Shown: positions 44,569 to 56,740, counted from the stretch's first letter. The stretch is 64,000 nt of DNA from Quercus robur (GCF_932294415.1 NC_065542.1:45597942-45661941); one strand, 5' to 3'. The notes: generated from the sequence alone by a model not told the origin. Program-made: numbers and translations.

Positions 44569-45373
44569 GGTTACCATTATTAAACCGTTATAGTACTTTG
44601 ACACAAACCAGCCCCTTTGCTTGCCCTTTGACCTAGTGGGCAAGTATGCATTTTTAGTCTAAATTCCATGAGTTGTAACAAATTCCAATACTAAAGCATG
44701 GGTTCCCAATGAGTGTAAAAATTGGACATGAATATTTTTATATAACTAATGTATATAGATCAATATGAAGATTATACACACTAAGGTTAAACTGAAATGT
44801 TTCTAAAAACAAAAAGGTTAAACTAAAATAAAGCAGTCAAGAGTTTTACTAGTGCACAAGATTCTACATGACAATGTTATTATGCTTTTACAGAATAATG
44901 TTTGAAAACTCAAGCTAAGGCATCTTTACTAATATTAGAATATAAGACGTTTCTTTCTCAAAGTTTTTGCGCTTCTTAGTCAAAAGCTTTGAAGCTCCTC
45001 CCTTTTTTTATGGGATATTTGAAGAAGAGCAGGCTTGGAACCCTATACAAGGTCTGAGGCAACTTGTATATTGGTAGCCGTGCGTGTTAATAGTGTTAAG
45101 GATAAAGATGAGTTGGCTAGTGACTCAATCACCTGAAGAAGGGCTGAAGTTATCTTCACTTAGTGATAGACTCTACAAATTATATTTATCATGTAATTCT
45201 TCACTTGGTGATAGACTTTGCAGAATGTAGTTAGGCTATAATTATCTTTCAGTTGTAACTTAGAGTTGTAACTTATCAACAATCTCTGTATATTTGAATA
45301 TAAATACAAAATGTGGGCAGTAGTGGAATGTAAGCTGCCACTTCCAATTTACAATATTTTCTTCCAAATAGAT
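43559..45373. other. Intergenic DNA, no gene recognised
   Basis: A 35-base T-run lies at 44531-44565. A T-rich tract ending in ctag, followed by a more balanced stretch (43860-44080), could be an intron/exon relic, but I recognise no product. Confidence 0.4.
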
Positions 45374-46046
45374 CTTCTTCTCAGTGGTGGCTCCAAGAAT
45401 TTTACCTAGGATGTTCCTATAAGTTCCTAGGAATTTTTCCCAGAGTAGCAAAAGAATCAATAATAAACTATAAGTTCATTTGAAATATTAATAAAATTAA
45501 TAATTATTGTTGTTTAGTTGTTTCATTAATTTGTTTGTCTTTTATAAACTATAATTTGTTATATTGTTGTTTCATTAATTATAAAATTATTAATTGTTGT
45601 TTAGCCTAACATAATTTAATTTGTTTATCTTTTATAATGTATTGGTTAATTAAATTATTAATTATTAGTTGCTTCCCCAATTAATTATTGGTTGATTAAA
45701 TTATTATTTATTAGTTACACTAGCACACATCCCATGTGCATTTACTTCCCCCAATTCAAATATCCCACCCGGCCCCATGTGCCCATCCACCCCCCACCCC
45801 ACTCAACAGACAAGCCTCATGCCTGATGCCCCCAATCACAAGAGCCAGCTACCAATTAGAAAATTTCACAATCACAAAGCACAATACACATTACACTAAA
45901 AGACAATTAATATCTCACCAACACTAACACCAACACCAATGGATAAGATAAAGCCAAAAAGTCAAAAACAGGGCAAAATATTAATAAAGTTAAAGCTTCA
46001 GCCAATCACAATTCAAAAGAATCAGATAAACTTAGTCTTAAAGAAT

Positions 46047-46095
<49 letters not shown>

Positions 46096-46456
46096 CTTAT
46101 TCATTTCATTTCAGTGATTTCAGATAAAGAGAGAGAGACTGAGAGACTGAGAGAGAGTCAATGAGAAAAACAGAGAGAGGTTAGTAAAATGAAATACCTT
46201 GAGGGAGCACCGAAGTAGGGAGGCCTGAGGTTGAGGGGCGAGCGACAAGCGATCTCCGATCGGTGAGCGAGCGACATGACCGATCGACGATCTCCAATCC
46301 GATCTAGTGAGTGATCTCTGATGTTGTGATGCCCGATCCATCTGTTGGCTTGTGTTATAGCGTTGCTCTATTGACATTTTTGTCTTTAGGTTTGCTTTAG
46401 TGATTTTTGATTTAGTGAGTTGAGGTTTATGAATTAGTGATTTGTAGTGTATATTG

Positions 46457-46489
<33 letters not shown>

Positions 46490-46676
46490 AGAATTCGTGG
46501 GTTTGCTACCTCTATAATCTATTGGGCTTGCATGGGCTTGATGTTGGGCTTGTCGTCCGTTGTTTTTTTTTTTTTTTGAGAATCCGTGGGCTTGCCGCTT
46601 GCTCTGTTAATTTTTTTTTTTTTTTTGGCTCTTGTGATTGGGGTCATCAGGCATGAGGGTGTTCCTAATTTTTTTA

Positions 46677-46742
<66 letters not shown>

Positions 46743-46803
46743 TTAGGTCAGGGTGTTCCTGGGAACACCCTGAGCTTAACGTGGCGCCGCCACTGCTTCT
46801 TCT
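45374..46803. mobile_element. Non-autonomous hAT element (1414 bp), TSD cttcttct
   Basis: The element at 45382-46795 has ends CAGTGGTGGCTCC and, in reverse complement, CAGTGGCGGCGCC. It is flanked by perfect 8-bp repeats cttcttct (45374-45381 and 46796-46803), diagnostic of hAT. Near its right end is the palindrome gggtgttcctgggaacaccc. Inside are a (GA)n tract (46049-46093), a GC-rich stretch (46200-46340), two long T-runs, (TTA)n (46675-46713) and (AT)n (46714-46738). No transposase was seen. The frame at 46120-46377 on the - strand is not recognised. Confidence 0.88.
46049..46093. repeat. (GA)n microsatellite inside the hAT element
   Basis: About 45 bp of GA, next to a GC-rich stretch. 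Confidence 0.95.
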
Positions 46804-47686
46804 ATACTACTAGTAGTAGTAGTGTGTGAATCGGTTTAATATGGTTTTTTTTTTCTTCATTAGAAGGATAAGCATGGTTATTGTTGTTTGTCCCAACATT
46901 CAGTCGAGCTAGACTACTAACTTGCTCGTAAACAATAAAAATCTAAATAAAAGAAATGTGCAAATATACCATTTTTGTACTTGTACTTGACGATTCCATT
47001 AAAATATCATGTGGATAAATTTCCAAGAAATCATTTTAACATTATGAAAATATAGATATAAAACAGCTCAATTTACTTGGTGATATTACTTATTTAAGCC
47101 AATGGTTATTTCAAAATCTAAATCTCAACTCAATATATGTTGTGAAAAAATAAAACTATCTATAGGAAACTACCTAGGCCAACAGCTAAAACAATACCAT
47201 CACAAATGACACCACAATGTACCCATCCATACGAAGCAAGAGCATAAGCCAACAGAAAAATGGCAAGTAAACAAGTATTTTCACAAAACCCTTACAAGCA
47301 GTTTTTCAACCATATGGACTAAGCTTATGATTTGAACTTCCATTTACAATTTTATGCAAATTCAGTGAATCATCAACATCAAATTAATAAAATATATAAT
47401 CATAATATATGCTATTACTTAATTCAAAATATTATTAATAAAGGATGTGTATCGAGTTACAAATGTTGGAACAGAAAATACAATATTCATAATTAATGTG
47501 GGACATAGGATTTTTATTAATGAAAAGATCAAATTAGGAATTTAATCTATGAATGTGGTTGTCTTCATTATGAATGTGGTTGTGTGTGCTATGTGGCTCT
47601 ACAAAAGTTTTTGCGTGCTTGGGTAATGAACACAAATTGGGCTAGAGAGAAAGAAAGTATCAAATGGTTGTCTTCTCTTTATGAAT
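46804..47686. other. Intergenic DNA, no gene recognised
   Basis: AT-rich with no coding or structured feature seen. Confidence 0.45.
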
Positions 47687-48650
47687 CACTATAAGAAAAA
47701 AATATGAATCACTATAAGAAAAAAATGTTTATTGCAATGAAAAAAACCATTGCAATAACCTTAGAGTCATTGCAATAATTGATACAGGATGTGTTGCAAT
47801 TAAGTTTGAGGTAATAGGTTTGTGCAACAAAATATTTTGTTGCAATAAACTCCAAATATTTTAATGACAAGTTTGATGCAATGATATATATAGGGAAAAT
47901 TACAGTAAACCTACCTGTGGTTTGACCCGTTCTTACTTTGCCTACCTATGGTTTAAAACTTAATATTTTGCCCACTCGTGTTTAGCTCTGTTTGGTTTCT
48001 ATTACCCACCTTTGGCTTCTCCATTAAAAAACAACTTTTACCACCAAAACATAACATAATACGAATCAAAAAGTTAGGGTTTGAATTTTTTTGAAATATA
48101 TCTTTGTTCAATATTGTAGGATGCCCCAGTTGATCTGATTTAATTTCCACAAATAATCTTCTAATATTGGATACAAATATGGTCCAGCAAGCCTTTTTGC
48201 TTAACGTTGGCTCTAACTCTACCTTAAATAATATTGTCACCTGCCATATGCTTAGCCTTTCGAAAGCCTTGTGGTAAAGATAAGCGCAACAAGATAGTGG
48301 AATCCAGACCAAATGCAATGCCAATTTAAGCGTTCATGAATGTGGCACACATCATCCAATACTATCAAGTACCTTTTTTCATTTGATAATAAGGCATAAG
48401 GGACAGAATCGTAAATCTTAGACAATAAACTAAGACCCAGCGTTTTAGCTCAAGCATGAAATAAGATCTCAAAAACCCAAATCCAAATTTGTAGTTTTAA
48501 GAAAAAGACACTAATAGTCTAACATACCATGGCTCTTGTTTTGTCTTTTCTATCAAACCTCCATCAAACCGAAAGAGAATGCCAGCGTATATCAGATGCA
48601 GCGTCACCAACACCGATTTCAGACCCAGCGAAGATCTCCGAGCTGAAATC

Positions 48651-49095
48651 TGTCAAAATTTGGATAAAAGTATTAATAAGAACAAGAAAAAGAAGACAGA
48701 TGCAAGCATTGATGAGAAGGATGTTTGAAGGATCAGCTCAGGCAGAGAGGCAGAGCAATGAAACAGGGGATTGAAAGAATTTATACAAGGCTTGCTAAAC
48801 GACTGAAATGATTGAGTCTTTTATATACGACTTGTAGTTTAGATTAAGTGAATTAGCAGGTGTATATATGGACACGTGTACTACTAGAATTGGATGGATA
48901 GGTAGTTTAGAATGGATCCGGATATTGCGGAGTTAGTTAGATTTAGCAGTTGAGCTCTCCTCTGTGAATTGTAGTATATATATACATTGTATAGTTAGTT
49001 CTGGATGATTTAATACTATTACAGAATTTTTCACTCTTCAATCTTTTCTCTCTAGCTGTTAATCTCTCTTCCATAGCTCTCTGTTTTTTCTTATA
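48651..49095 (+). repeat. Copia 5' LTR
   Basis: 445 bp from tgtcaaaattt to ttttttcttata. It ends directly against the primer-binding site. It carries tgtagtatatatatacattg, a TATA-like stretch, about 120 bp from its end. Confidence 0.95.
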
Positions 49096-49107
49096 TGGTA
49101 TCAGAGC
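49096..49107 (+). promoter_or_regulatory. Copia primer-binding site (initiator tRNA-Met)
   Basis: The sequence tggtatcagagc immediately follows the 5' LTR and is complementary to the 3' end of plant initiator tRNA-Met, the usual primer of plant copia elements. Confidence 0.95.
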
Positions 49108-49122
49108 TTTATTTCTCTGTCA

Positions 49123-52100
49123 ATGGCTAACCAAGATCAAACTTCTCAAACTTCATCTTCTCCATCTATTGCTCATCGTGAGCTCTCTCCAATGGAGGAC
49201 CCAAGGAGTCCATTTTTTCTGCACCATGGAGAGTCACCAGGTGTGATTCTTGTCACTCAGCCCTTGACAGAACACAATTAACCCAATTGGGCTAGGGCTA
49301 TGCGTATGGCATTGGATGCGAAGAGTAAGCTAGGTTTTGTGGATGGCTCTATAACAGCTTCCATGGCCATCACTCCTCTGGAAAAGATTGCTTGGTCCAA
49401 GAACAATTCTATGATTTCTTCATGGATATTGAATTTAGTTTCGCCTCACATTTCTGGTAGTGTGATTTACAGAAACACTGCAATGGAGGTTTGGAATTCA
49501 CTAAAGAATCATTTCTTGCAAGCAAATGGTCCACAGATTTCACAACTTCAAAAACAGATTTTACCAATCATGCAAGGAGATGCAACAGTGACTACTTTCT
49601 TCACTGATCTTCAAACTTCTTGGGATCAATTGCTTAATCTTAGGCCTCTACCATGCTGTTCTTGTGGCAAGTGTATCTGTGGTGTGAATGACAAAATTAC
49701 ACTGTTTCATCATCAAGATTCTTTGATGCAATTCCTTAATGGTTTGAATGAGGTTTATTCACAAGTTCGAACTTAGATTTTAATGATGGAGCCAAGTCCC
49801 TCTATTGACAAGGCTTTCTCTTTGGTAATACAAGAGGAGAGACAGAGGGCTTTAGGTTTCAATGGAGGATATTCAGTTGATTCAACTGCTCTTGCGGTCA
49901 AGACTCAAGCATTTAATCAAGTTGGGAAGAACATAAGTGGAAAGGGTAGGCCTATGTGCAATCACTGTGGTAAACCTGGTCATTTCAAGGAGAAATGCTA
50001 CAAGTTGATTGGCTTTCCACCAGGATATAAGCAAAAAGGCAAAGTCACCATGGCCAATCAAGTTAGTCTTAGTGGTGATTTTGGTCAGTATGAGGATGCA
50101 TCACAATCAAGGTCTTTCCCTTTCACGTCTGAACAATGCCAGCAGCTGTTATCTTTGCTGAATCCTCAAACATCATCTTCTGTCACTCCTAATGCCATTC
50201 ACTCAGCAAACTCAGCTTTTTCAGGTATTTCATGTGCTTCTTTCTAGGATCCTACTTGCCTAAGTTTGAAGAATTCAATCTTTAATGAAAATCCTTCAAA
50301 CAAAACAGCCTATAATGATGAAACTTGGGTTCTTGATACAGGGGCTACTGATCACATTATTCATTCACTTTCATTGTTTACTAAAATCACTAGTTCAATA
50401 TCTTCATTTGTCCATTTACCTAATGGTGAAAAAGTCCTTGCCACACACATAGGCACAGTCCAGGTTATTGCATCCTTAATTCTTGAGGATGTCATTTGTG
50501 TTCCAGCCTTTTCCTTCAATTTAATTTCAGTAAGCAAATTAACCAAATCATTATCATGTTGCTTGGTTTTTCTTTCCAATTATTGTTGCATACAGGACCT
50601 TACTTGTTGGAAAATGATTGGATTGGGTAAGCTTCATAACAATTTGTACATGCTACAAGCTTCAAACAATTGCAAATCCATTTCAGAGGCTTCTACTATC
50701 CTAGAGTCAGTTTTGAAGTCTTTTGTTAGTTCTGTCTCTCATGATTCAATTGTAACCAAGCCTTACTTATGGCATCTTAGACTAGGACATGCTTCTGATG
50801 AAAAACTCCAACACTGTATATCTGATATGTCTTCCTCTTTTCATTCAAATAAAGATTCTGTTGTGTGTCCAATTGCAAAGCATAAACGTTTACCCTTTCC
50901 CAATTCTAATCACTTATCTGCACATGCCTTTGATTTGATTCACCTTGATGTATGGGGACCTTTTGCCAAAGCAACTCATGATGGTTTTAAATATTTTCTT
51001 ACCATTGTAGATGATGCTACAAGGTCAACATGGGTTTATCTTATGCAGTCTAAATCAGAAACTAGGCCCTTATTGATTTCATTTTACAAAATGATACAAA
51101 CTCAATTTCAAACTAATATCAAAGTGTTTAGAACTGACAATGCTTAAGAGTTTTTCCTTAAAGATTTTTATGCTCAACATGGGATTGTTCATCAACATTC
51201 TTGTGTTGCCACTCCATAACAAAATTCAATAGTGGAAAGGAAGCATCAACATATCTTAAACATTGCAAGAGCATTGAAATTTCAATCTAACATACCACTT
51301 TGCTATTGGGGAGACTGTGTTTTGACAGCAGTTTACATCATCAATAGGCTGCCTAGTGTTGTTTTAGATCATAAAACACCTTTTAAGAAGCTTTATGGCA
51401 AGGTTCCTTCTTATCATCATTTAAAAGTTTTTGGCAGCCTTTGTTTTGCTTCCACATTGGCCCACAATAGGTCTAAGTTCTCACCTAGATCTATTCCTTG
51501 TGTCTTTCTTGGGTATCCATTTGGTGTTAAGGGTTACAAGTTATTAAACTTGCTTACAAACAAATTTTCATTTCAAGGGATGTCTCTTTTCATGAGACTG
51601 TTTTCCCTTTCATTTCTCCAACCTATTCTTCACATACTTCTATTTCCCTTCCTCATATCTATCCAAATGTGGCTATTCCACATGATCCTATGTTTTCAGA
51701 CCCTCTTACACCTTCTTTACAAGTTCCTTTCTCTAATTCTGGTCCTCAAAATGTCTCTGATTCTACCTTAAATCCTGCTATTCCTGTTATATCAGATTCC
51801 AGCATACCAGAATCCATCATTCCACCTTTTGGTGCTTCTGATCATGTCTCTCCAGGATCTATAGCTCCTGACTCTTTACCTCTTCCTCAAGATCCTAATA
51901 TAGTTCAATCAGATATAGTCCCTTCCTTGAGAAGATCATCTAGGACTACCAAACCTCCTCCATACTTACAAGATTACACATGCAGCAGTATCATGTCTAC
52001 TGAACTTTCCCAATCCAATCTACTCAGCAAGTCAGGTACTTCCTTGGTCACTACCAGATATCCTCTTTCTGATTATATTGATGATTCCCTCCTTTCCTCT

Positions 52101-53743
52101 TCATATGCCCATTTTTGTTCTGTCATTACCTCTATTCCTGAACCAAGGTTCTATCATGAGGCTATTAAGGATCCTAAATGGCAAGAAGCCATGAGTTCTG
52201 AGATTGATGCTTTAGTTTCAAACAATACCTGGACCCTTACCCCTTTGCCTTCAAATAAAAAGGCCATTGGATGCAAATGGGTTTATAGGGTCAAATACAA
52301 AGCTGATGGCTCTGTGGAGAGGTATAAAGCAAGGTTAGTTGCTAAGGGATTCACTCAACAAGAGGGGCTGGATTTTACTGACACTTTCTCACCAGTTGCC
52401 AAGTTGACTACTGTGAAGACACTTTTGGCTTGGTTCAATTAGATGTCAATAATGCCTTTTTGAATGGTGATCTAAATGAGGAAGTGTACATGCAACTCCC
52501 TCAAGGCTTCCACAACAAAGGGGGGAATGTTGTTTGCAAATTGAACAAGTCTTTATATGGGCTTAAACAGGCTTCAAGGCAATGGAATGCAAAATTTTGT
52601 TCTGTCATTAAGCATCATGGTTTCAAACAATGCAAAGCTGACTACTCTTTGTTCACAAAGAAGTTCAATGATTCCTTAATAGCTTTGCTGGTTTATGTTG
52701 ATGATATTCTCATAGCCAGCAATAATGTTCAAGCAGTTGAGGAGCTTAAGACTTCTCTGAATCAACACTTCAAACTTAAAGATCTTGGAGGCTTGAAGTA
52801 TTTTCTTGGACTTGAAATAGCTAGATCAAACAAGGGTATCACTTTGTGTCAAAGAAAATATGCTTTGGAAGTCTTGAAGGATGCTGGAATGTCAGCTTGT
52901 AAGCCTAGCAAGGTGCCAATGGAGCAGAATTTGAAGCTAAGCAAGTTTCAAGGAAAGTTGCTAGCTAATCCGGGAGACTATAGAAGGTTGGTGGGCAGGT
53001 TACTTTATCTGACTATCACTAGGCCAAAGATAGCTTATCCTGTTCATAAACTTAGTCAGTTCATGTCAAAACCCAGGAAACCTCACTTAGATTCTGCATA
53101 TAAAGTGTTACAATATATCAAAAGTTGTCCTGGTCAAGGTGTTTTCTTGTCAGCTGCATCAGAATTTCATTTGAAGGCCTACACAGATGCTGATTGGGCC
53201 TCTTGCATTGATACCAGGAGATCAACCACAGGTTACTGCATTTTTTTGGGTGATTCTCTCATATCATGGAAGTCCAAGAAACAATCCATAGTATCTAGAT
53301 CTTCTGTTGAAGCAGAATACAGGGCAATGGCTGTTACCGTTTGTGAGTTGACTTGGCTATTAGCATTGTTGAAAGATTTGGAGATTCATCATCCTCAACC
53401 TACTCTATTATTTTGTGATAACCAAGCTGCAATTTATATTGGGGAAAACCCAGTGTTTCATGAGAGGACCAAGCATATAGAGGTAGACTGTCATGTAGTA
53501 AGAGATAAGGTGCAAGACAATATTGTTAGGTTGCTCTTTACTCCTTCACATTCTCAGTTGGCTGATCTACTTACAAAAGCTCTCAACAGTCAACAATTGA
53601 GGTACTTGTTAGGCAAGATGAGTATAATGAACATACATAGTTCAGCTTCTCATCTTGAGGGGGAATGTCAAAATTTGGATAAAAGTATTAAGAAGAACAA
53701 GAAAAAGAAGACAGATGCAAGCATTGATGAAAAGGATGTTTGA
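49123..53743 (+). pseudogene. Copia gag-pol polyprotein, decayed
   Basis: The first ATG is at 49123. Gag-like sequence leads to a CCHC knuckle at 49957-49998. The aspartic protease DTG is near 50335. The integrase covers about 50770-51560, with WHLRLGH and the DVWGP region; the usual first Cys of its zinc finger looks replaced. Reverse transcriptase follows (about 52130-52900, YVDD at 52694-52705), then RNase H (about 53165-53600). This order (integrase before RT) defines copia. In-frame stops are at 49279, 49774, 50245, 51145 and 51217. Frame changes occur near 51565 and 52430, the latter with a small deletion in RT. The final frame runs into the 3' LTR and stops at 53743. Confidence 0.95.
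53657..53665 (+). promoter_or_regulatory. Copia polypurine tract
   Basis: The sequence gagggggaa directly precedes the 3' LTR and would prime plus-strand synthesis. Confidence 0.9.
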
Positions 53744-54110
53744 AGGATTAGCTCAGGCAGAGAGGTAGAGCAATGAAACAGGGGATTGAAAGAATTTATA
53801 CAAGGCTTGCTAAACGACTGAAATGATTGAGTCTTTTATATACGACTTGTAGTTTAGATTAAGTGAATTAGCAGGTGTATATATGGACACGTGTACTACT
53901 AGAATTGGATGGATAGGTAGTTTAGAATGGATCTGGATATTGCGGAGTTAGTTAGATTTAGCAGTTGAGCTCTCCTCTGTGAATTGTAGTATATATATAC
54001 ATTGTATAGTTAGTTCTGGATGATTTAATACTATTACAGAATTTTTAACTCTTCAATCTTTTCTCTCTAGCTATTAATCTCTCTTCCATAGCTCTCTGTT
54101 TTTTCTTATA
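53666..54110 (+). repeat. Copia 3' LTR
   Basis: 445 bp, differing from the 5' LTR at seven positions; at four of them one copy has C or G where the other has T or A. Confidence 0.95.
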
Positions 54111-55356
54111 AAATCCACTTCCCAAATATCAAAACCGAACCCAAATTTTCAAAAATTATACATAATTAAAACACACAAACACACATATGTTCATTCATTT
54201 TGTAGCTAAAAATGGAAAGAAATCAACTTTTTTGCGCCATAAATGTCATGATTACAATAACCAAAGAAAAACCCATAAATTTTTTTAACCAAAGAAAAAT
54301 ACTTTCCTCAGCTAACTTTCCTTAGTAGAATCGTAAATTGTAAATTCAAACCCTAACTTTTTTATTCGTGTTATGTTATGTTTTGGTGGTTTTGATCCGT
54401 GTTATGTTGTGATTTGTATTAAAAATGTGTTTTTTCTAACGTCTAAGGGTGAGGTGGGTAACGGAGAGCAAATGGATTGAAGCTCAGGTGGGTAAAGTGT
54501 TAAGTTTTAAACCACAGATAGGCAAAGTGAATACGGGTCAAACCACAGGTAGGTTTACTGTAATTTCCCCCTTTAAAAATGAAGGTACCTTTCAGTCTGA
54601 GTCAATGGAAGAAGTCAACAAAACCTCTAGTGTGTTGTAAATTGCAATGCTTGTTTCTGACCAAAACGAGTTGTTTTAGTTTCAGAAAGAAGCTTTCTTC
54701 TTGTGGGTGTTTTCAGAATCAATGGGGGCATGTTTGTGTTTTTGAGAGAGAGAGTGTGTGTGGCATTGTAGCATTTAAGATCCCAAGTGGTTGAGCAAGT
54801 GTAGAGAGTGTGTGGGAGAGGAGTGTTTGATTTGATTTCTTGTTTGATTTTTTGATGAAACATGTTAGAGTAACGGAAATATTAGAGGGGGGTTATAGAG
54901 CATAGACAGAATGAACCACAGGTGGGTATAATGTCAAAAATGAAACCACAGGTGGGTAAGTTAAATTTGGGCTAAACCACATATGGGTAATTTGCAATTA
55001 TCCCTATATATATTGTTGCAATAAAAATTTTATTATTTCTAATATCTTGTAGATATAGGCTATTACTTTACAAAACTTATTGCAATAGATTACAAATAAT
55101 TGACCAAAATAAGTCGGATTAAATTATTGCAATGATATCTTCATTGTAATAGATAATTACTTCATTTTGTCATCGCGATAGACTTCGAAATAATTGATAC
55201 TAAGTTATTGCAACGATTTATTAATTGCAATTTCGTGTTTGTCATTGCAATAGATTGTAAAAGAATTAATATCTAATTATTGCAATGGTAACTTCGTTGC
55301 AATAAGCTATTTATTTGAAATTTTCATTGCAATAGATTGTTCTATTATATGCAGAA

Positions 55357-55478
55357 ACTATATTGGTCCGTAGACTTGCTTAAAAAAATCCCGTAGACTA
55401 TATTGGTCCGTAGACTTGCTTAAAAAAATCCCGTAGACTATATTGGTCCGTATACATATTGGTCCATAGACTTGCTCT
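55357..55478 (+). repeat. 40-bp tandem repeat, about three copies
   Basis: The phrase tattggtccgtagacttgct starts at 55361 and 55401, and tattggtccg again at 55441. The third copy is diverged. Confidence 0.92.
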
Positions 55479-56373
55479 ATAATTAGAAAGTACACATGTA
55501 AAAGAGGCTGTAGAATCTGCCTATAAATAAACATAATTTTTATCTTTTAGCTCTGCAAATTATGAATGACTTCAATAAAACAAAAAGGAAGCACTAATTC
55601 ACTTGAACTTAAATAGGGGAATCACTAATTTTGATTGGGCAAAAATAGAAGAATGAATGTGTTGGACTTAGAAAGGCACTAATTGCATATACTACTTATA
55701 ATTATCTTTCAATGTTAGCATTATGCTCCACCACTGACGATTTATCTATACAACAACAAAAGAACTTAACCCTGGACTTTTGTCTCTAGGACTATGATCT
55801 CAATAAAAAGAGTTAATTTTTAACCATTTAAATAAGGTTAGCATAGATTAGGTAATGCACTTTTGCTATAATTCTTATAAACATCACATTCTACTTAGAT
55901 GAAAATAAAACATAAATATCCCAAAATTTACACACGCAAACCTTGCATAAAATGTCAATTGTTCTAGATGAAAATAAAACATAAAAAGTCCTAAATATAC
56001 AAATGAAAGCCCTTTCAAAAATGTTTTATTCTAAAAAGAAGCTGTTAAACTCAAACCATTTTAGAGTATATCTATATTGCTATCCAGACATAGTCCACAT
56101 GAATCAAAACTCCTAACATCTGCATATTCAAAAATAAAAAGGCATATGTTAACATAAAAGGAATATAAGCAGAGCATGTACCGGATTTGCTTTGTCTAAA
56201 AGCCTTCAATTACCAACTAACAAATTCTGAGTGCAACACTACTTTATTATTTGAAACATTTTCCCTAGAGTCAAAAACTATAACAAAATCGGCTGGCACA
56301 ATGACAAAAAAACATTTTAGTTCAAACATTTTTTTGAAGACTTTGCAAGGAATTGAGAAGCCAAAGAGGTGGC

Positions 56374-56376
<3 letters not shown>
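55479..56376. other. Intergenic DNA, no gene recognised
   Basis: AT-rich. A short phrase (gatgaaaataaaacataaa) is repeated at about 55899 and 55967. No coding signal is seen. Confidence 0.45.

Positions 56377-56431
<55 letters not shown>
56377..56431. repeat. (GA)n microsatellite
   Basis: About 55 bp of GA. It is followed at 56480-56720 by an unusually GC-rich stretch with a run of about 16 G at 56587-56602. Confidence 0.95.
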
Positions 56432-56434
<3 letters not shown>

Positions 56435-56479
56435 GTTATTTAGAAAACCAAAGAATATAATTTGCCAAAATTGAAAAAA

Positions 56480-56740
56480 CCAAAGATCCGTGACCCCACC
56501 ATTGTCGACGCTTAGCCTTGATTGGGGTGGAAAACCGCCGTCGCGGGCCTTCATTCGACCACCTGTCATGGCAATGCTCCCGCGCGTGGGGGGGGGGGGG
56601 GGGCCCGTTGGAGGCCCCTCTCAATGATTTTGGTGCGTGTGTAGTGTGTGGCGTGGTTTGCGCGGGACTTCGGGTGCTCTCTCTCTCAGCGGAGGAAGGT
56701 AGGTCTACCTTTGGTGTTATGGCAAGAATCTGGGCCAAAT
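56480..56740. other. GC-rich island of unknown origin
   Basis: This stretch is much richer in G+C than its surroundings (for example gccgtcgcgggcc, cccgcgcgtgggg). Open frames exist on both strands (56518-56745 +, 56436-56738 -), the latter Pro/Arg-rich, but neither shows a recognisable domain. It could be captured host-gene 5' sequence or LTR-related internal DNA next to the gypsy-like LTR. Confidence 0.4.

Larger units (their letters stand above)
48646..54115 (+). mobile_element. Ty1/copia retrotransposon, structurally complete, TSD aaatc
   Basis: Two 445-bp LTRs (48651-49095 and 53666-54110), a primer-binding site, gag-pol and a polypurine tract are all present. Perfect 5-bp repeats aaatc (48646-48650 and 54111-54115) flank it. 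I count 7 substitutions and no indels between the LTRs (98.4 % identity), so the insertion is fairly young. LTRs begin TG but end TA rather than CA. The coding region is broken by several stops and at least two frameshifts, so the copy is not autonomous. Confidence 0.97.
47885..55012. mobile_element. Long-TIR Mutator-like element (middle layer of the nest)
   Basis: The left end at 47893, GGGAAAATTACAGTAAACCT, has a near-perfect inverse at 54522-54568. The inverse continues inward over about 240 bp; for example aaaacataacataatacga on the left (near 48045) matches inverse text near 54370. A second related terminus ends at 55004 (gcaattatccc). The outermost flanks are tatatata on both sides (47885-47892 and 55005-55012), but that sequence is low complexity. 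Long TIRs suit Mutator-like elements. Without the nested copia the element is about 1.65 kb. Open frames at 47953-48324 and 48529-48650 could be captured host sequence but are unrecognised. Confidence 0.65.
47687..55345. mobile_element. CACTA-like element, left end and subterminal repeats only (outermost layer of a nest)
   Basis: The end sequence CACTATAAGAAAAAAAT occurs twice, 23 bp apart (47687 and 47710). It is followed by many copies of attgcaatga / ttgcaataa in both orientations, up to 47884. The same motifs continue at 55013-55345 on the other side of the nested insert. I did not find a matching inverted terminus (…TTATAGTG) at the right, so this layer is incomplete and the superfamily is an inference. 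Confidence 0.5.

Noticed and set aside
48529..48774. 81-residue open frame crossing the copia 5' LTR border
   Set aside because: It runs from the Mutator-like element into the LTR, so it is an accidental fusion. The first 40 codons may be captured sequence, but no family is recognisable.
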